NCBI RefSeq assembly: GCF_964204865.1
Contig: NC_135259.1
Coordinates: forward strand, 10,240,974 to 10,304,973
Source of the DNA: Styela clava
Taxonomy: Eukaryota; Chordata; Ascidiacea; Stolidobranchia; Styelidae
Length of the DNA stretch: 64,000 nt
Direction: 5' to 3'
Part shown: positions 1 through 12,200 of the stretch, piece by piece
Numbering within the stretch: position 1 is the stretch's first letter
Layout: the number at the start of each line of letters is the position of its first letter
Position numbers and translations under genes: made by a program
Notes under the pieces: generated by a model
Database searches by the model: none
What the model was told of the DNA's origin: nothing
Seen by the model: the letters and a program-made list of their open reading frames with translations, nothing else

Positions 1-757
1 CAGCTCGACCAACACCAGCTACGCTGGCACGAGCTTTTCCGTCCGAGGAATCCATGGTTTTCCCAAGGAATTCCTTTTATGTTAGCTATAACTGAACAGA
101 GAAAGATAAAATATTATGCTACAGTGCTATGTTAGATAACGTAGGAAGGTAAATCAGAAAAATGCAGCATAGAATCAATCAAACACTTCACAGGTATAAA
201 TCATGGAGACAATTTTCTTCATATTATATATGACACATTTATATGCCTACTACTCCATACTCTGAACTTTGAAGGCTTTGCAAAAGCATTATTAATGCAG
301 GATGATTATTACATCGCTGAAATAAGCAGAGACATTCAAAGTGCGGTACAAACCAGAAAAGAATTATATTGGTTGTAACTTAGGATAGGATTTACATATT
401 TATCCCGGAGGAGAGGAAAGTCGATAAGACCATTCCAAGTCGGGTATGGGATTAGTTAACTTTTTGTCAAACACTGATATGATTTAGCTTCCTTACTGAC
501 TTTGCATCCTATTCTACATCTACTGATACTTTTAGTGCAAATTGACAGCTATGAACTTGAACCAGTATCATAATATTTTTACAAGTTTCTAAAACAAAAT
601 TGGCTTCAATGTGTGTGTTTTTACATTCATTATATTAAAATTAAGAGGTTAGAATCATGTGACAAAAATTAATGTGATGTCACCAAACATGAAACATAAT
701 AAGTTGAAAACACAATTATACAAAAAATTCCAACCGTTTTTATTTGAGTAATATTTA
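1..757. other. Intergenic, no gene seen
   Basis: I see no coding region here. The only recognisable piece is a fragment at about 381-455 that matches the reverse complement of the 3' part of the tRNA-derived SINE at 21712-22063, including the TTTATCCCGG-GAGAGGAAAG block, with an internal deletion. Confidence 0.5.
381..455 (-). repeat. tRNA-derived SINE, 3' fragment
   Basis: This stretch reads as the reverse complement of the tail half of the SINE at 21712-22063. It shares the GGATAGGATTTACATATTTA start and the AAGTCGGGTATGGGATTAGT end. The middle part present in the full copy is missing, so this is an internally deleted, 5'-truncated copy. Confidence 0.7.
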
Positions 758-1158
758 GGGTCTTGTGTAGTTTCGTACCTTATGTACTTCTAGTGGGCGT
801 AGCATAACAATTTTTTGATATGTCAGTCCCAACCCCCATCTGACTACGCCATCCAAAAATTACGTCACTACGACATCACAATCACGTCATAGAGCTTGCC
901 AAATATATGTACAATCGCCCGAAATGGCATTGGCGCCGACGATAAAGAACTGACTGTTCGATTTCGGGTGCTCGTTTGCGCGTCCTGGATGGCAGTTCGT
1001 ATAGTTTGAAGGGCTCTATTACATCACTGTGACGTCGTGTTGACGTAATTTTTGAATGGTGTAGTCAGGTCAGCAGGTGGGGGTTAGGATTGATACGTGA
1101 AAAAATTGTCATGCTACGCCCACTAGAAGTATGTTAGGTACGAAACTACATGAGACCC
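758..1158. mobile_element. Non-autonomous inverted-repeat DNA element (GGGTCT family), copy 1
   Basis: The two ends are long imperfect inverted repeats of roughly 110 bp, starting GGGTCTTGTGTAGTTTCGTA and ending with its near reverse complement. The element is flanked on both sides by AATATTTA (750-757 and 1159-1166), a perfect 8-bp target-site duplication. There is no coding capacity. An 8-bp duplication is typical of hAT and P superfamily elements, but the GGGTCT end is not a standard hAT terminus, so the superfamily is open. A second, longer copy lies at 22352-23267. Confidence 0.85.
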
Positions 1159-1166
1159 AATATTTA

Positions 1167-1664
1167 GTACTAACGTTTTAATATAATAAAACATTCAATA
1201 TATATATATATATACAGTGGATCAGGGACAAAAATTATGGCTAAATCATTGCCACCATCCAAATGGAACAGAATTTTATCCGAATAATTTGCGCATATAG
1301 ACTATTACAGTCTGCTGGTCAGACAAATCAGTCACACAGATATAGGATGATTTATACACCTGGTAACAATATCTGGATATACGGTTTAATTAAGACAACA
1401 AGATTAGATTAGTCTACTTCAGTACCGGTAAGTGGGAAAAACTTAGATGTAAATCATCACTTATATTACATCACTTATCATTATAACTTATACTTGAGAA
1501 CTCTAAACATAATTTTGGTTGATTGAATATTAAAACTTTGTTATTGCATCAATGTTTCAATATCTGATATTGAAAAACACTTAATCACAGTTTTAGCTAT
1601 GTATATTCATCAAGGGAGGCGGACAACTCGACTACACGGATAACTCACCAGAGACAACTCGACT
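1167..1664. other. Intergenic, no gene seen
   Basis: No open frame or known motif is visible. There is a (TA)n stretch near 1199-1213. The last 50 bases form half of an inverted repeat (GACAACTCGACTAC) whose partner lies at about 2178-2196, the two halves being separated by a later hAT MITE. Confidence 0.4.
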
Positions 1665-1672
1665 ACCTAGAG

Positions 1673-2169
1673 CAGTGTTCTTCAACTTTTTTTATCGAAG
1701 TATACCTTTTACAGTTTCTCAAGAACTTTGTATACCTTACAAAAACCAATGTTTATTTAAGGCTCAAATAAACAATAAATTTTAGTCACATATTGTACTG
1801 CAATATCATCATGCAATCTAATAGGCTAGTGACCGCAAGTTATAAATTTGACTGACTGCCTTAGCGTCGACGGGAACAATGTTTGACATAAATCAAACAA
1901 AGTGCATGCACTGCATGGCATCCGAAATCACCAACCCAGACGCATGCCCGTATTATCTATATAATTTGTGATGTAACAACGTGCTCACGTCGGTTCTTAG
2001 CGTTAATAACATTTCACATTTCATGTGCGCCGCGTTTGCATTGTTGTATCCAATTGCATATTTTATAGGCTGTACACCTTTCGTATACCGGTACCCTTTA
2101 TCAGTTGTATACCCAACTTATGGTCTGGTATACACTTGGGTACACCGTATACCCGGTTGAAGAGCACTG
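1673..2169. mobile_element. hAT-type MITE with 8-bp duplication
   Basis: The element begins CAGTGTTCTTCAAC and ends with the reverse complement of CAGTGCTCTTCAAC. It is flanked by a perfect 8-bp duplication ACCTAGAG (1665-1672 and 2170-2177). CAGTG-type ends and 8-bp duplications are hallmarks of hAT transposons. It has no coding capacity and is 497 bp long. It splits an older inverted-repeat sequence. Confidence 0.9.
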
Positions 2170-2208
2170 ACCTAGAGGCCTGGTGAGTTGTCCGTCTTTT
2201 GGCATTTT

Positions 2209-4206
2209 TTTTTTTTTTTTTTTTGATAAATTAATAATATAAATCATTACATACAGATGAGACAGTATAAATTCCATAACAAATATTGATCATTTGTATC
2301 CATATTGTAGCATATCCGTTGTAAATCCCATTTGTTGTCATCATCAATTATATGTTCCATGATGCCATTTACCATTATTTTAATTAATGCATGAAAAAGA
2401 AAATTTTAAGAATTAGTTCAACTTCATTACGATATATACTTCTAGTCATATTTATATATATCTGCATAATAAATCAAGTTCTTCACAATAATTAGGTAAA
2501 TTTCTCAGTCGTTCTATATTTCTCCTACACTTTATTGAATTTCTTATATTATTGACTACATTATTCACTCTTGGCATTACATTTTCAAAAATCACTGCAT
2601 TTCTTTGCAGCCAAATTTTATATCTTGCAGTACATATCAATAAAATAATAGCATTTTTTTCTATATTGGTCAAATGTACATAATTGTTGTGTCTTAAATC
2701 TAATAATATACACAGTTCATAATTTATTAAGTTGCCACTGTTAGTTATTTTCATGATAATAGAAAAAACATAATCATACAATTGTTTCACAAACGAGCAA
2801 TTCCAGAATAAATGTGTTATAAATTCAGCTTCTTTGTCACAAAATACACATAGGTCATCCCCAGCAATATATTTAATTCTTGACATTGTTTTAAGCGGTA
2901 AAGCGAGAATTTTATTATGAATATTCAAACATGCTGTTCGAATATCCCCATTGTTTAGAAATACAATTCTTTCACTTTTCAAAGTAGCAACAATTTTATC
3001 ATATAAAGTTCTATGATTCCCCTGCCTTACATCATTTATAGTGATATTATGCACTCTTATGAACTCTAGAATACATTTATAATGCCTATTAGGTTGAATA
3101 GAATGATATACACTATTATTTACAGGTAAATTATAACGAACACTTAGATGTTGACCTATATTGAATTCAATTAAATTAAAAACAGTTGTATAGCTTATAT
3201 TATTACTATTATTTTGTCTCCAATTACAGTATTGAACTGCGCACATTGCATACAGACAGTTAACGAAAATGGGTATGTTTATTATGTCATAACCCCCTGT
3301 ATTCTTTGCTTTACATAACGTCTCGATTTTTATTCTTGATGGTCCATCAAAAATAAATTTTTCAATCATTTCATTGATTCTCTTTCCAATCTTTGTGGGC
3401 ATTGGAAACACTCTAGCTAGATATACTGATATAAGCACAAAGGTAGTAATTTCATTTTTACTATTAAGCATTTACCTTCCAACGTCAGAGGTACAGTTTT
3501 AGATAATTCTTCTGTCATTGACTTTACTTTCCTAGCACATATGTCCCAGTTATGTTCACTAGTATCTTTATTGGCAAAAATAACATTCAATACTTGCAAC
3601 TCATCTACTACTCTTACATTTTGATGAAAATTAGCATATCTCCATATCCCAATACGTAGTATTTTTGTTTTCTTTAAGTTGAGTTTCATCCCTGTAGCTA
3701 TTTCGAATCTTTTTATTATTTCCAGGGCTTTATATAGTGAAGTCTTGTTCCTTAGCGTCAAAGTGATGTCATCTGCATATCCAACATTTTTGATTTCCTC
3801 ATTTCTTGGTATTTGTATTCCCTGAATTTCTTTATGTGAATTGATATATATTACCATGGGTTCTATAGCTATTATAAACATGTACATGCTCAGTGGGTCT
3901 CCTTGTCTAATGCCTCGTTCAAGTTGAATTGCTTCACTCAGGTATCCATTTAATAAAATTGTTGTTTCTGATGTGCTATATATAGATTTAAGTATACTAA
4001 TTAATTTATTCTTCATTCCAAATTGTTCAAGTGTTCTATACAGGAAATCCTGGTCAATAGTATCAAATGCTTTATTAAAATCCAATGATAGATATAGAGA
4101 TTCACCAGTTTTATTTTGCTCCTGTACACATATATCCCTTAGTATTGTCAAAACATCAGAAATTCTTCTTTCAGGAAGTGCAGCTTGATTTTTATCTATA
4201 ATTTTT
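2209..4206 (-). mobile_element. 5'-truncated L1/Tx1-like LINE with poly(A) tail
   Basis: On the minus strand this copy starts inside the reverse transcriptase and runs to a poly(A) tail (about 20 T on the plus strand, 2205-2224). It is flanked by a 12-bp direct repeat TTTTGGCATTTT (2197-2208 and 4207-4218), the expected target-site duplication of target-primed insertion. The endonuclease and ORF1 are absent. The flanking sequence continues across the insertion, so the empty site can be reconstructed. It lies 28 bp from the hAT MITE at 1673-2169 in the same older repeat. Confidence 0.88.
2452..4205 (-). pseudogene. LINE ORF2 remnant: reverse transcriptase and C-terminal domain
   Basis: Reading on the minus strand, the frame ending at 3417 encodes the fingers-palm part of a non-LTR reverse transcriptase: DFNKAFDTI (motif A), RGIRQGDPLS (motif B) and the catalytic VGYADD (motif C). 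The following frame, 3471 down to 2452, carries the C-terminal region with the CVFC-x15-H-x4-C cysteine/histidine motif (HLFWNC) typical of the L1/Tx1 type. The two frames overlap by 55 bp and the join lies at an AAAAATGAAA run, so a one-base frameshift separates parts that were one protein. The N-terminus is lost by 5' truncation at about 4205. It cannot make a functional ORF2 protein. Confidence 0.85.
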
Positions 4207-4340
4207 TTTTGGCATTTTCTACCGTGGTGTTTTAGGTCTATAGAAATGCGTTTTTGAAAATTTAATGGTAAATATGCCGACTGGAATTAAAGCCTGAAAT
4301 CTCGTGAAATGGGGTATTACCTATAGTGGTGGTAGCATAA

Positions 4341-5170
4341 AAGTCATATTGGGGATGGCAAAATACGATCGAAAGGTGGCAGATTAGGGATGACAAAATA
4401 GGGTCGAAAAGTCAAATTGGGGATGGCAAAATGCGGTCGAAGCGTGGCAGATTAGGGATGGCGAAATGCGGTCGAATGGTGGTAGATTAGGGATGGCAAA
4501 ATGCGGTCAAAATGCGGTCGAAGCGTAGTGGCGGATTAGGGATGGCAAAATGCGGTCGAAGCGTGGTGGCAGATTAGGGATGGCAAAATGCGGTCGATGG
4601 GTGTCAGTTTTTGCCAAATCGACTGTCATAATGCACTGTATAGTATACAGATAACAATTAACAATTGCCTCAAAATTACAAAGAAATATGGCCAAAGTGT
4701 TTAGATTTGGGACTGATGAAATGGATTAGTACCTGTCAAATTCGGGCTGGCAAAACACAGTCGATGGGTGTCAAAATGGGATGGCGAAATGGGGTCGAAG
4801 CGTGGCAGATTAGGGATGGCGAAATGCGGTCGAAGCGTGGCAGATTAGTGATGGCAAAATGCGGTCGAAGCGTGGTGGCAGATTAGGGATGGCAAAATGC
4901 GGTCGAAGCGTGGTGGCAGATTAGGGATGGCGAAATACGGTCGAGAAGCGTGGCAGGTTAGGGATGGCAAAATACGGTCGAAGCGTGGCAGATTAGGGAT
5001 GGCGAAATGCGGACGAAGCGTGTCAAATTGGGGGTGGCGAAATATGGTCGATTCCTGTCAGGTTGGAGATGATGAAATATGGTCGATGCGTGTCAGATTA
5101 GGGAGGGCGAAATAGGGCAGTGGGTTGACGGGTGTCATGTCAAGGATGGCGAAATGCGTGTCAGATTTGG
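4341..5170. repeat. Minisatellite, about 35-bp unit
   Basis: A unit of about 33-37 bp with the core GGATGGCRAAATRCGGTCGA is repeated more than fifteen times, with units differing by a few bases and small indels. A non-repeat stretch at about 4605-4735 interrupts the array. Short open frames through the array are products of the periodicity and not genes. Confidence 0.9.
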
Positions 5171-5413
5171 AAACGAACATTGTCAAATTTAAGGAACTAA
5201 TCTGATCAGTGTTTCACATTTTAAAATTCATTTAAAAGGTATTGTCCGATTTTACATTTGTCTTATTTTATGATTAATTTTAATGTTTTATATATTATTA
5301 CATTTTTCGCATCAAGTCTTGAACATTTTTTTTATATTTTTCTGATTAATAATTTTAATACAATCTTTTAATGTTTGATATATTATTACGTTTTTCTCAT
5401 CAAGTTTTGGGTA

Positions 5414-5515
5414 CTCCTGAAGTATGCGCACCAAGATGTCGCACAACCTGAACCCTAACCTGGTACACAACCTGAGTTCAGGTGGTACGCCATCTTGTTG
5501 CGCATATTTCAAGAG
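5414..5515. mobile_element. Short palindromic MITE (CTCCTGAAGTATGCG family), copy 1
   Basis: The stretch begins CTCCTGAAGTATGCGCACCA and ends with a near reverse complement (TTGCGCATATTTCAAGAG). It is 102 bp and almost wholly palindromic. A copy of the same 102-bp length lies at 30549-30650; a longer relative is at 41868-42097 and a one-sided copy begins at 63811. It directly abuts the left inverted repeat of the nuclease element. Confidence 0.8.
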
Positions 5516-5520
5516 GTCTG

Positions 5521-5596
5521 CATTGGCTGTAGGCCGCGAGCCGAGGCCCTGAAAAACGCCTAGAAAGTGAGTTTCGTAGCGCACATCTGGTAACTA
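5521..5596 (+). repeat. Left inverted repeat bracketing the nuclease/CXC gene
   Basis: This block contains AGGCCGCGAGCCGAGGCC followed by GTTTCGTAGCGCACAT and GGTAACTA. The same three blocks occur in reverse complement at 12904-12976, with one 10-bp length difference between them. The two copies face each other across the 1600-residue nuclease gene, with no other gene between them. They are candidate terminal inverted repeats, although I could not identify a clear target-site duplication. Confidence 0.65.
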
Positions 5597-6206
5597 TATT
5601 TATTCTTCAGTTTTGTATCAAAATGAACATACTGAACGCATTACAGCTTGTTCCCACTAACGGAAGTTGCACATTTTCTGTAAATCAGCCTTCAAAAATC
5701 GTGATGCAAAAGTTGGATATCAAGGGGATTCCCCGAAAATCAATGATCATAGGCTTAAAACGACAGAGCATGGAATGTCGCTTTCATTTCATATATGCCA
5801 TCGAACGCATCAATTTTTTATGCGATAAGATCACAAATTATCTCCTTAAGCACAAAAACACAAGTTAATCGGTTAAAACCCTGGTGCTAAATTCGATATA
5901 AGGTGGTTCCCAGAAAATCAATAACCATAGGTTTACAATACAGCAAAAGAACTATGCAATTCAAGAGCCCAGCTGCATTTAACACTAATGTATTTCTGCA
6001 GCGTTTTGTCTGACCAAAATCAGCCTCCCTCGCACAAGCAACAAAGAACGGTATAAGATGTTGCATTTATTTTATAAAAGCCATCAAGCGCATTTATTTT
6101 TATGCAATGAAGTCACAAAAACACTAATAATGAAAAAAGAGAAATTGACACTGAAAAGTCAAGAAAATTGAATGAATGAATGACACTATCACATATCTGT
6201 AAGAAT
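5597..6206. repeat. Diverged internal tandem repeat downstream of the nuclease gene
   Basis: Two diverged direct copies are visible. The first spans about 5700-5840 (GATATCAAGGGGATTCC to AAGATCACAAA); the second spans about 5890-6120 (GATATAAGGTGGTTCC to GAAGTCACAAA). The second holds an extra stretch of about 100 bp. On the minus strand an AATAAA at 6071-6066 lies about 135 bases past the nuclease gene stop and could be its polyadenylation signal. No gene of its own is supported here. Confidence 0.5.
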
Positions 6207-9200
6207 CTAATAAATTATAATTTCAATATCTAATTCATTTTCATCTGTCTCGGTTTCGAAAATCGACTTTTCCTCTATTAGTTCACACTGGTTTTGGCAG
6301 TCAACACAAAAACAAAATTCTGTACAATTGAGGTTGTTTTTGGCACATGTGCATAAATTAGTTTGGCACCTATTCTTCTTGCACTTGCAGTTTGCCAACT
6401 CAAGAACTGATTTGGGGGCTGGAAGTAGATCCATCCATTTAACTTGCAAAACGCCATCATCAAGAACCCATCCATGGCCAATAGGTGAAGGAATAATTGG
6501 CTTTGGTTCTAGGCAAAGGTGATGAATTGCTGCCTGGTAATTTGCCCTCAGAACATGCTCCTTTAGTGAATCACTGTTGGGTGGAAGGGTGTGATCCATG
6601 TGTTTGCCTGTTTTGAAAAGACGTGCCCTGGCATCGTTTACATTTTTCATATTCTCTCCATACAGCGAGCAAACAAATTCCTCAGCTCTATTCATTGATG
6701 CCTCGTTAACGTCAAAAGATCTTCCTAGTTGAGCAAAAAACTCAATGAATTTTGACTCCTCCAACACCAGTTTGATGGGCTTCACTTTTCCTTTTCCATA
6801 AAAGGAGGACACGCTATCACAGCCAGTGAATGCATGTGCTCCTACCATAGCCATTGGAGCCGATGGGTGGATTTGGCTCAGATAACAATGTATGGCACCA
6901 ACATCAATAACCCGTCTACCTTTGGCAACGCCAGTTTCAAACCAAAGAGAACAACCCAAATTGTCATATTTTGCAATGCACAGTATGAGCACGTCCGTGT
7001 CTGGTGACTGGATTACTATAGAGTTGCAAGAGTTAGCGGCAAACTTAGCGTGAAGCATTAGACGGGTGTCAGCCTCTTCATGAGAGCATTCCAATTCATC
7101 TACTGTTGCAATTGTTGGAGTATGCGATGTACTAGCAAAGCAAATTTTCAGATAAGATTCCGCATAGCCGATAAACAGTGTGAAGTCAAGACTTTGGACA
7201 TTCTGACTCCAAGATTTAATAAAAAATTCCATCAGGAGCTCCTTGTTTTTTCCGCAGGATAAGTACTTTTTCCACTGGAGTGGTATCCTCTGGCTCTCTG
7301 AATAAATTTCATTTTCTCTTGTTTGGCAAACAGCTTGATGCTTAGCCCTCCGATGTCTTTCTGCGTTCTTAATGCTTATTGAGGGGTATCTATCCATTAC
7401 AAGATGCACAACCTTTGCACAACTTTCCTGGGCAATTTTCACCAACTTCAAAAGGTATAGTGCGGCAAGATCTCCAAATGTTTTGGGAATATTCCTGTGG
7501 TTGATGCTTTGTAGAACAGCCATTGCATCTAGTATCCAAACTGATTCGGTTGGTAATCCTTTCGCAATAGAAGATGGTATACTTTCGCAGAGGTAATGCA
7601 TCAGTTTTGCTTTGGATGTCCTCATTAGGCCTCCGTCTGTGTATGCCAACGACAAGGGCAAAGGGCCAAGAGAGTATTTGAGCAAATCCTCAATCTTGAT
7701 ACCTCTCTCTCTTCCTATGATTGCAAGACGCGCCATCAGATTTCTTTCAGACTTTAAATCCATCTCCTTTTGACTGCATTTGGTCTTAATTATTTTTCCA
7801 ACACTTGAAAACGATTTTAATTTCAAATTACTTATAGTATCATGAAAACTTTTCTTGTTTGATAAAAGCCGATCTTTGCAGAACTGAGTGAAGCAGAATC
7901 TTCCTCTCTCTTCAGCAGTCATAATATCACTGGCAATTACTTTGGGAACTACGACTCCTGAAACAATATGTATAAGATCCTCATATTCACGTGAAAAGGG
8001 GTTTATAAAACCTTCCATACACTCAATAATGCGACAAATGGCTGATTCTTCTCGTACGGAATGAGGTTTATCAAGATCTTTCCTATCACGCCCTTGCGAG
8101 TCTCTCCCAGCATACCCAAAGCATGCCTTTGTTATTTGTGCCCTTTCTGGGTGTGATAATATCCACCTCTGAGAAGCACCTTTGTTGAGGGTGAATCCTA
8201 CCATTCCACCTTTCGTTTTTGTATCTCTGTTGCACGTTTGCTCTATTGCCATATCGCATGCAACTTGTGAAAATCCATAGCGTGCTTGTCTCTGAACCAC
8301 AAATTCTCCATTTACAAACATGTTATGAACATCTGGGTGGGTCTCTTGAAGAGACATCATCTCAAGATAATATATTGGTAAGTATCGGGCATATTTGTTG
8401 CGGTTAGTGATGAACATCCATGGACACATGGCACGGACAGCAGACAAATGCAATGCCCAGTTCCCTTCTTTTGTGGCACGCAGAAAAAGAAGAAGAATTT
8501 CAATCATCTCAAGGTAAGAAGACCAGAACCTGAAAGTTGGGCATTTTGATTTTGACTTGATAAATCCAACATATTTCTGGTACACAGTGTTGTACTCAGG
8601 TGAGACAGCAACTTCTGCATACATATGCGAAGCGAAATGTTCTTTCAAGTCAGATATGACTTTTTTCACAAGATTGTAATCAGTTTCTGAAATTTCCTCT
8701 AGGAAAGACTGCCATCTAAGACGATGAAGAGCTTCATAAATCAGCTTGTGGCACCTTACGCTTCGATTATAATGATGTCCACTTAGCACTCCAGTGAGAG
8801 AACCTTTTGCACAAAGTTCTGCTTCGATGATTATATCACGAAGGCCTGCATCGCCAAACCACTTACCTATGCAAGCTAAGTAAGTCATAGCAGTGTGAAA
8901 TTCACCAAGTCGAAGAACGGTTCTGTTTTTAAATAGTTCCGTCTGCCACCGTATTGTCTGAGCCTTAGAGTAAATAGCCTGATCGAAAACAATTACTATT
9001 GTCTGCAACTTGAGTTTATCTGCAATCTGAACACTTCGTTCCAGGACAGTCAAGACTGTGTCCATTTCTGTAGGGCTTGCATCAATTACAGGCAAATATC
9101 CTACAGATGATAAAAGGGGAACATTTTGCACCAGCTTTGTATTAAATCCTGTCCATGTAGGAAAAAAAGATTCTTCGCTGTCCCCTGGAATCCTTGTGAG

Positions 9201-12200
9201 AATATAGGCCTGGTCAAGCTTTCGGGCATATTCCTGTACCACAAAACTGCATCTAGTTGTCACTACGCTCTCATCAATCTGTTGCGGTGCGGCTTTCTTT
9301 TGTCCACGATATGCAACTAGACCAGAAGATGAAGGCTGAAATGAGCGTTTTCTATCACGTGAAAGTCCTGCTGTAGGTTCCAAATACCCAGATACTTGTT
9401 CACATTCAGGAATAGTTCTCTGTACTATTATACCATTAGTATTATGAGTGGTGCCCTTTCCAGTAGATGTCTCTTCCCCAAAATCGTTATTATCCCACAC
9501 AAGCGTCACAGGCCGATTTGATTTGATACATGATGGAATAGAGATGGGACCCTTCAGCTCTTGTAAGGTGGCCAGAGCAGTGTCGTATTCTAAAACAAGA
9601 GTATTGGACACACAGTGCCCCAGACCGTTGAGGAGGGTAATCAACGAGGCTGATCCAGTCAAATGACGGACTGCCATAGCAAGTGACATGTGCATTCTTC
9701 CGCCCTTGGATAGGTAAACAATATCCTGGCAGATGGAGTAGATTTTTTTTGACATTCTTTCTCCTACTTCTACAAAAAAAGGATCAGAGATTAACCCAGT
9801 AATCCAACTAATAAATTGAACCAGCAACTTTGGTACAGATTTTTTCACTGCATTATCATCGAAGTGCTCTGAAGTGGGAGGCCAGTGTTGAAAAGAAGGG
9901 TCATGGTCATTAATAACATTTCTGAGATACATCGCAGAAGCAAATATTTGCTGTGGATTAGTTGCAGGAGGCGCGGATGGTTGCGAACATGTTGGTTGCT
10001 CATTCTCAGAATCGTCTTCCATTTCTGCCTCCGAAACAGTGTATGTGACAGTATGATCGGCAGTGTTTTCTTTTTCTTCAATGACATCAACAACTGAAAT
10101 GGTATCCACGAACACCAGATCACTGCACGTCTGCTCTTTGGACCGTATAAATGCAAGTTGTGGAAATTTTTTTTTTAAACGCTCTTTCAAGTTGGAGGTA
10201 CGATAACCAGGAGAATCAAAAAGCTCAAACTGTTCGATGTATCTCTTGAAGAGGGTGTTTAAGAATGTTAACCGAAATATCTCCTTGTTCACAATTATCC
10301 TCGGTACAATAAATTCTTCACAAAACATTTTGAATGCAGTAGCATACCGCGTATCCACAGACCCTGACTGTTCTATCTTTCTTCTCATGAAGCGAGTATA
10401 GGTTTGGTAGCAACTTGAATGGTACCGGACTTCGGATGCAACCGGATCAACATCCCGTAGTTGGAGTAGTAAAATCTGAAATTGATACAATCAACATGAG
10501 CTAACGAGGAATATAAAAGCTTATCAATGAAACATTATCCTGGTGACTAGGGCTGTTCAAAATCGAATACTTTTTTGATTCGAATCAAACCGAATATTTT
10601 TCTCGAATCGAACCGAATATTATTGTGCAATCCTAAATTTGTCTCTATTGCACAATAAAAACTTCCTCTTCGATATTGTGATAACGTATGTGCAGTTACA
10701 TTCAAATTATTGGTAATATATTGCATAACTATGTTTCCAGAGTTATAAAAGGAGATCACAAGCCTTATTGAACTGGTAAAAAAAATAGGGGTTCGAATAC
10801 TATCAAGTTTTAAGAGTTTGAAATTGCACGAACTCTCACCATTACGGTATTTACTCACTTTTAATGGATTCAGTTTCAATAGGGCATGCAAATCCTGTTA
10901 TCATTGGTATTACTAACTCAAGATTTTTTGTGTAATTTTCAGCAAAATGATAAACAACTAAAAAACGTCATCTTCAAATCTTTGTTTTCGATAACTTTTC
11001 ATTTATGGCCATGCATGAAATGGATAATTACATGTTACCGGGCAATAGGAGAGACATCTTTTTACAGCAAAGAAAGCGATAGAAATAGGTTTTTGCTTGC
11101 TCCGTGAAAAACGCCGTGCAAAGGTGGTCGTGAGGCGCATTATGTACCATATTTTAGTGATTCGCAAATTGGCCGAAAAACGCTTCGAATAGTATGCAAT
11201 TCTATTCGATTTCGAATAATTGATTCACTTGGACAGCCCTACTGGTGACTACACCACAATCATAACTGATGGATGTAAAGGTTGATATTTCAAACTCACC
11301 TCATCTTTTTTTCGCTTTGCTGCTTCGAGAAGGCATCCTGCTTCCAATGTCTGACACCGAGTCAGTTTCTCTAATACTCTCTTCCCAGTCACCTTATTGC
11401 GTTTAAATCTCGTAATTCCACATATAGTACACTTTACGGAAAAAATATGCGGTCGTTCAATCGTTCTCAAACCCTTTGTTGGTATAGAAGAGCGTAGCAT
11501 CTTTTTAGGCAGTGCGAGTGTGTCAGGATCAAGCTCCTCGGCTAAAACAAATTATTCATTTTCAATTACCAAATTGTCCGCTACTCACGGTCTGTCATCA
11601 CATTTTAGTGTAAGTATAAGTTCATTTCGACTCCATAATCACCAGACTGGCAATAAAATGATTTGTAAAAACGAATAAATAAAAACTGGTCTTGAAATCA
11701 GGGGAGCAAACAAAACCTCAGACAAGATTTAGCGGTACCGGTAGCTAAACTGATGCAATTGTTATGATTCTCATATACCTTTACGCTTTTCCTTGTGACT
11801 TTTTCTTCGACCCATTTTATTTTTACATGTATAGCGCTGATAGCAGCAGCGATGGTAGCCTGCATTAGGTGGAATGGGTGGAACATTGCCACTTTCTTCT
11901 GAAGTGAAGTATCTAAAATGAGGAAGAAACGCATATTCTGAACAATATGAGTGTTTTTCGACAAATAAAAATACCACTAAACACTGACTAAAACCACTCA
12001 TACATAATGCATTTTTTCTCATGTACGGTACTACAGTCATGTAGTGTTTGCATAAAAGATTATGTGTACACTGAATCTCGTTAAATCACACAGTCCCTGC
12101 CCTGCATACATATATATTTTAAAACATTAACTGTCATTGTATAAGTCAATACAGTGATACATGAATTCTCACCTTTCAATCACTTCCAACGCTACATCTT

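Noticed and set aside
4507-5115. Open frames of 60-75 codons through the minisatellite
   Set aside because: They follow the 35-bp period and read the same few words repeatedly; no independent coding signal.
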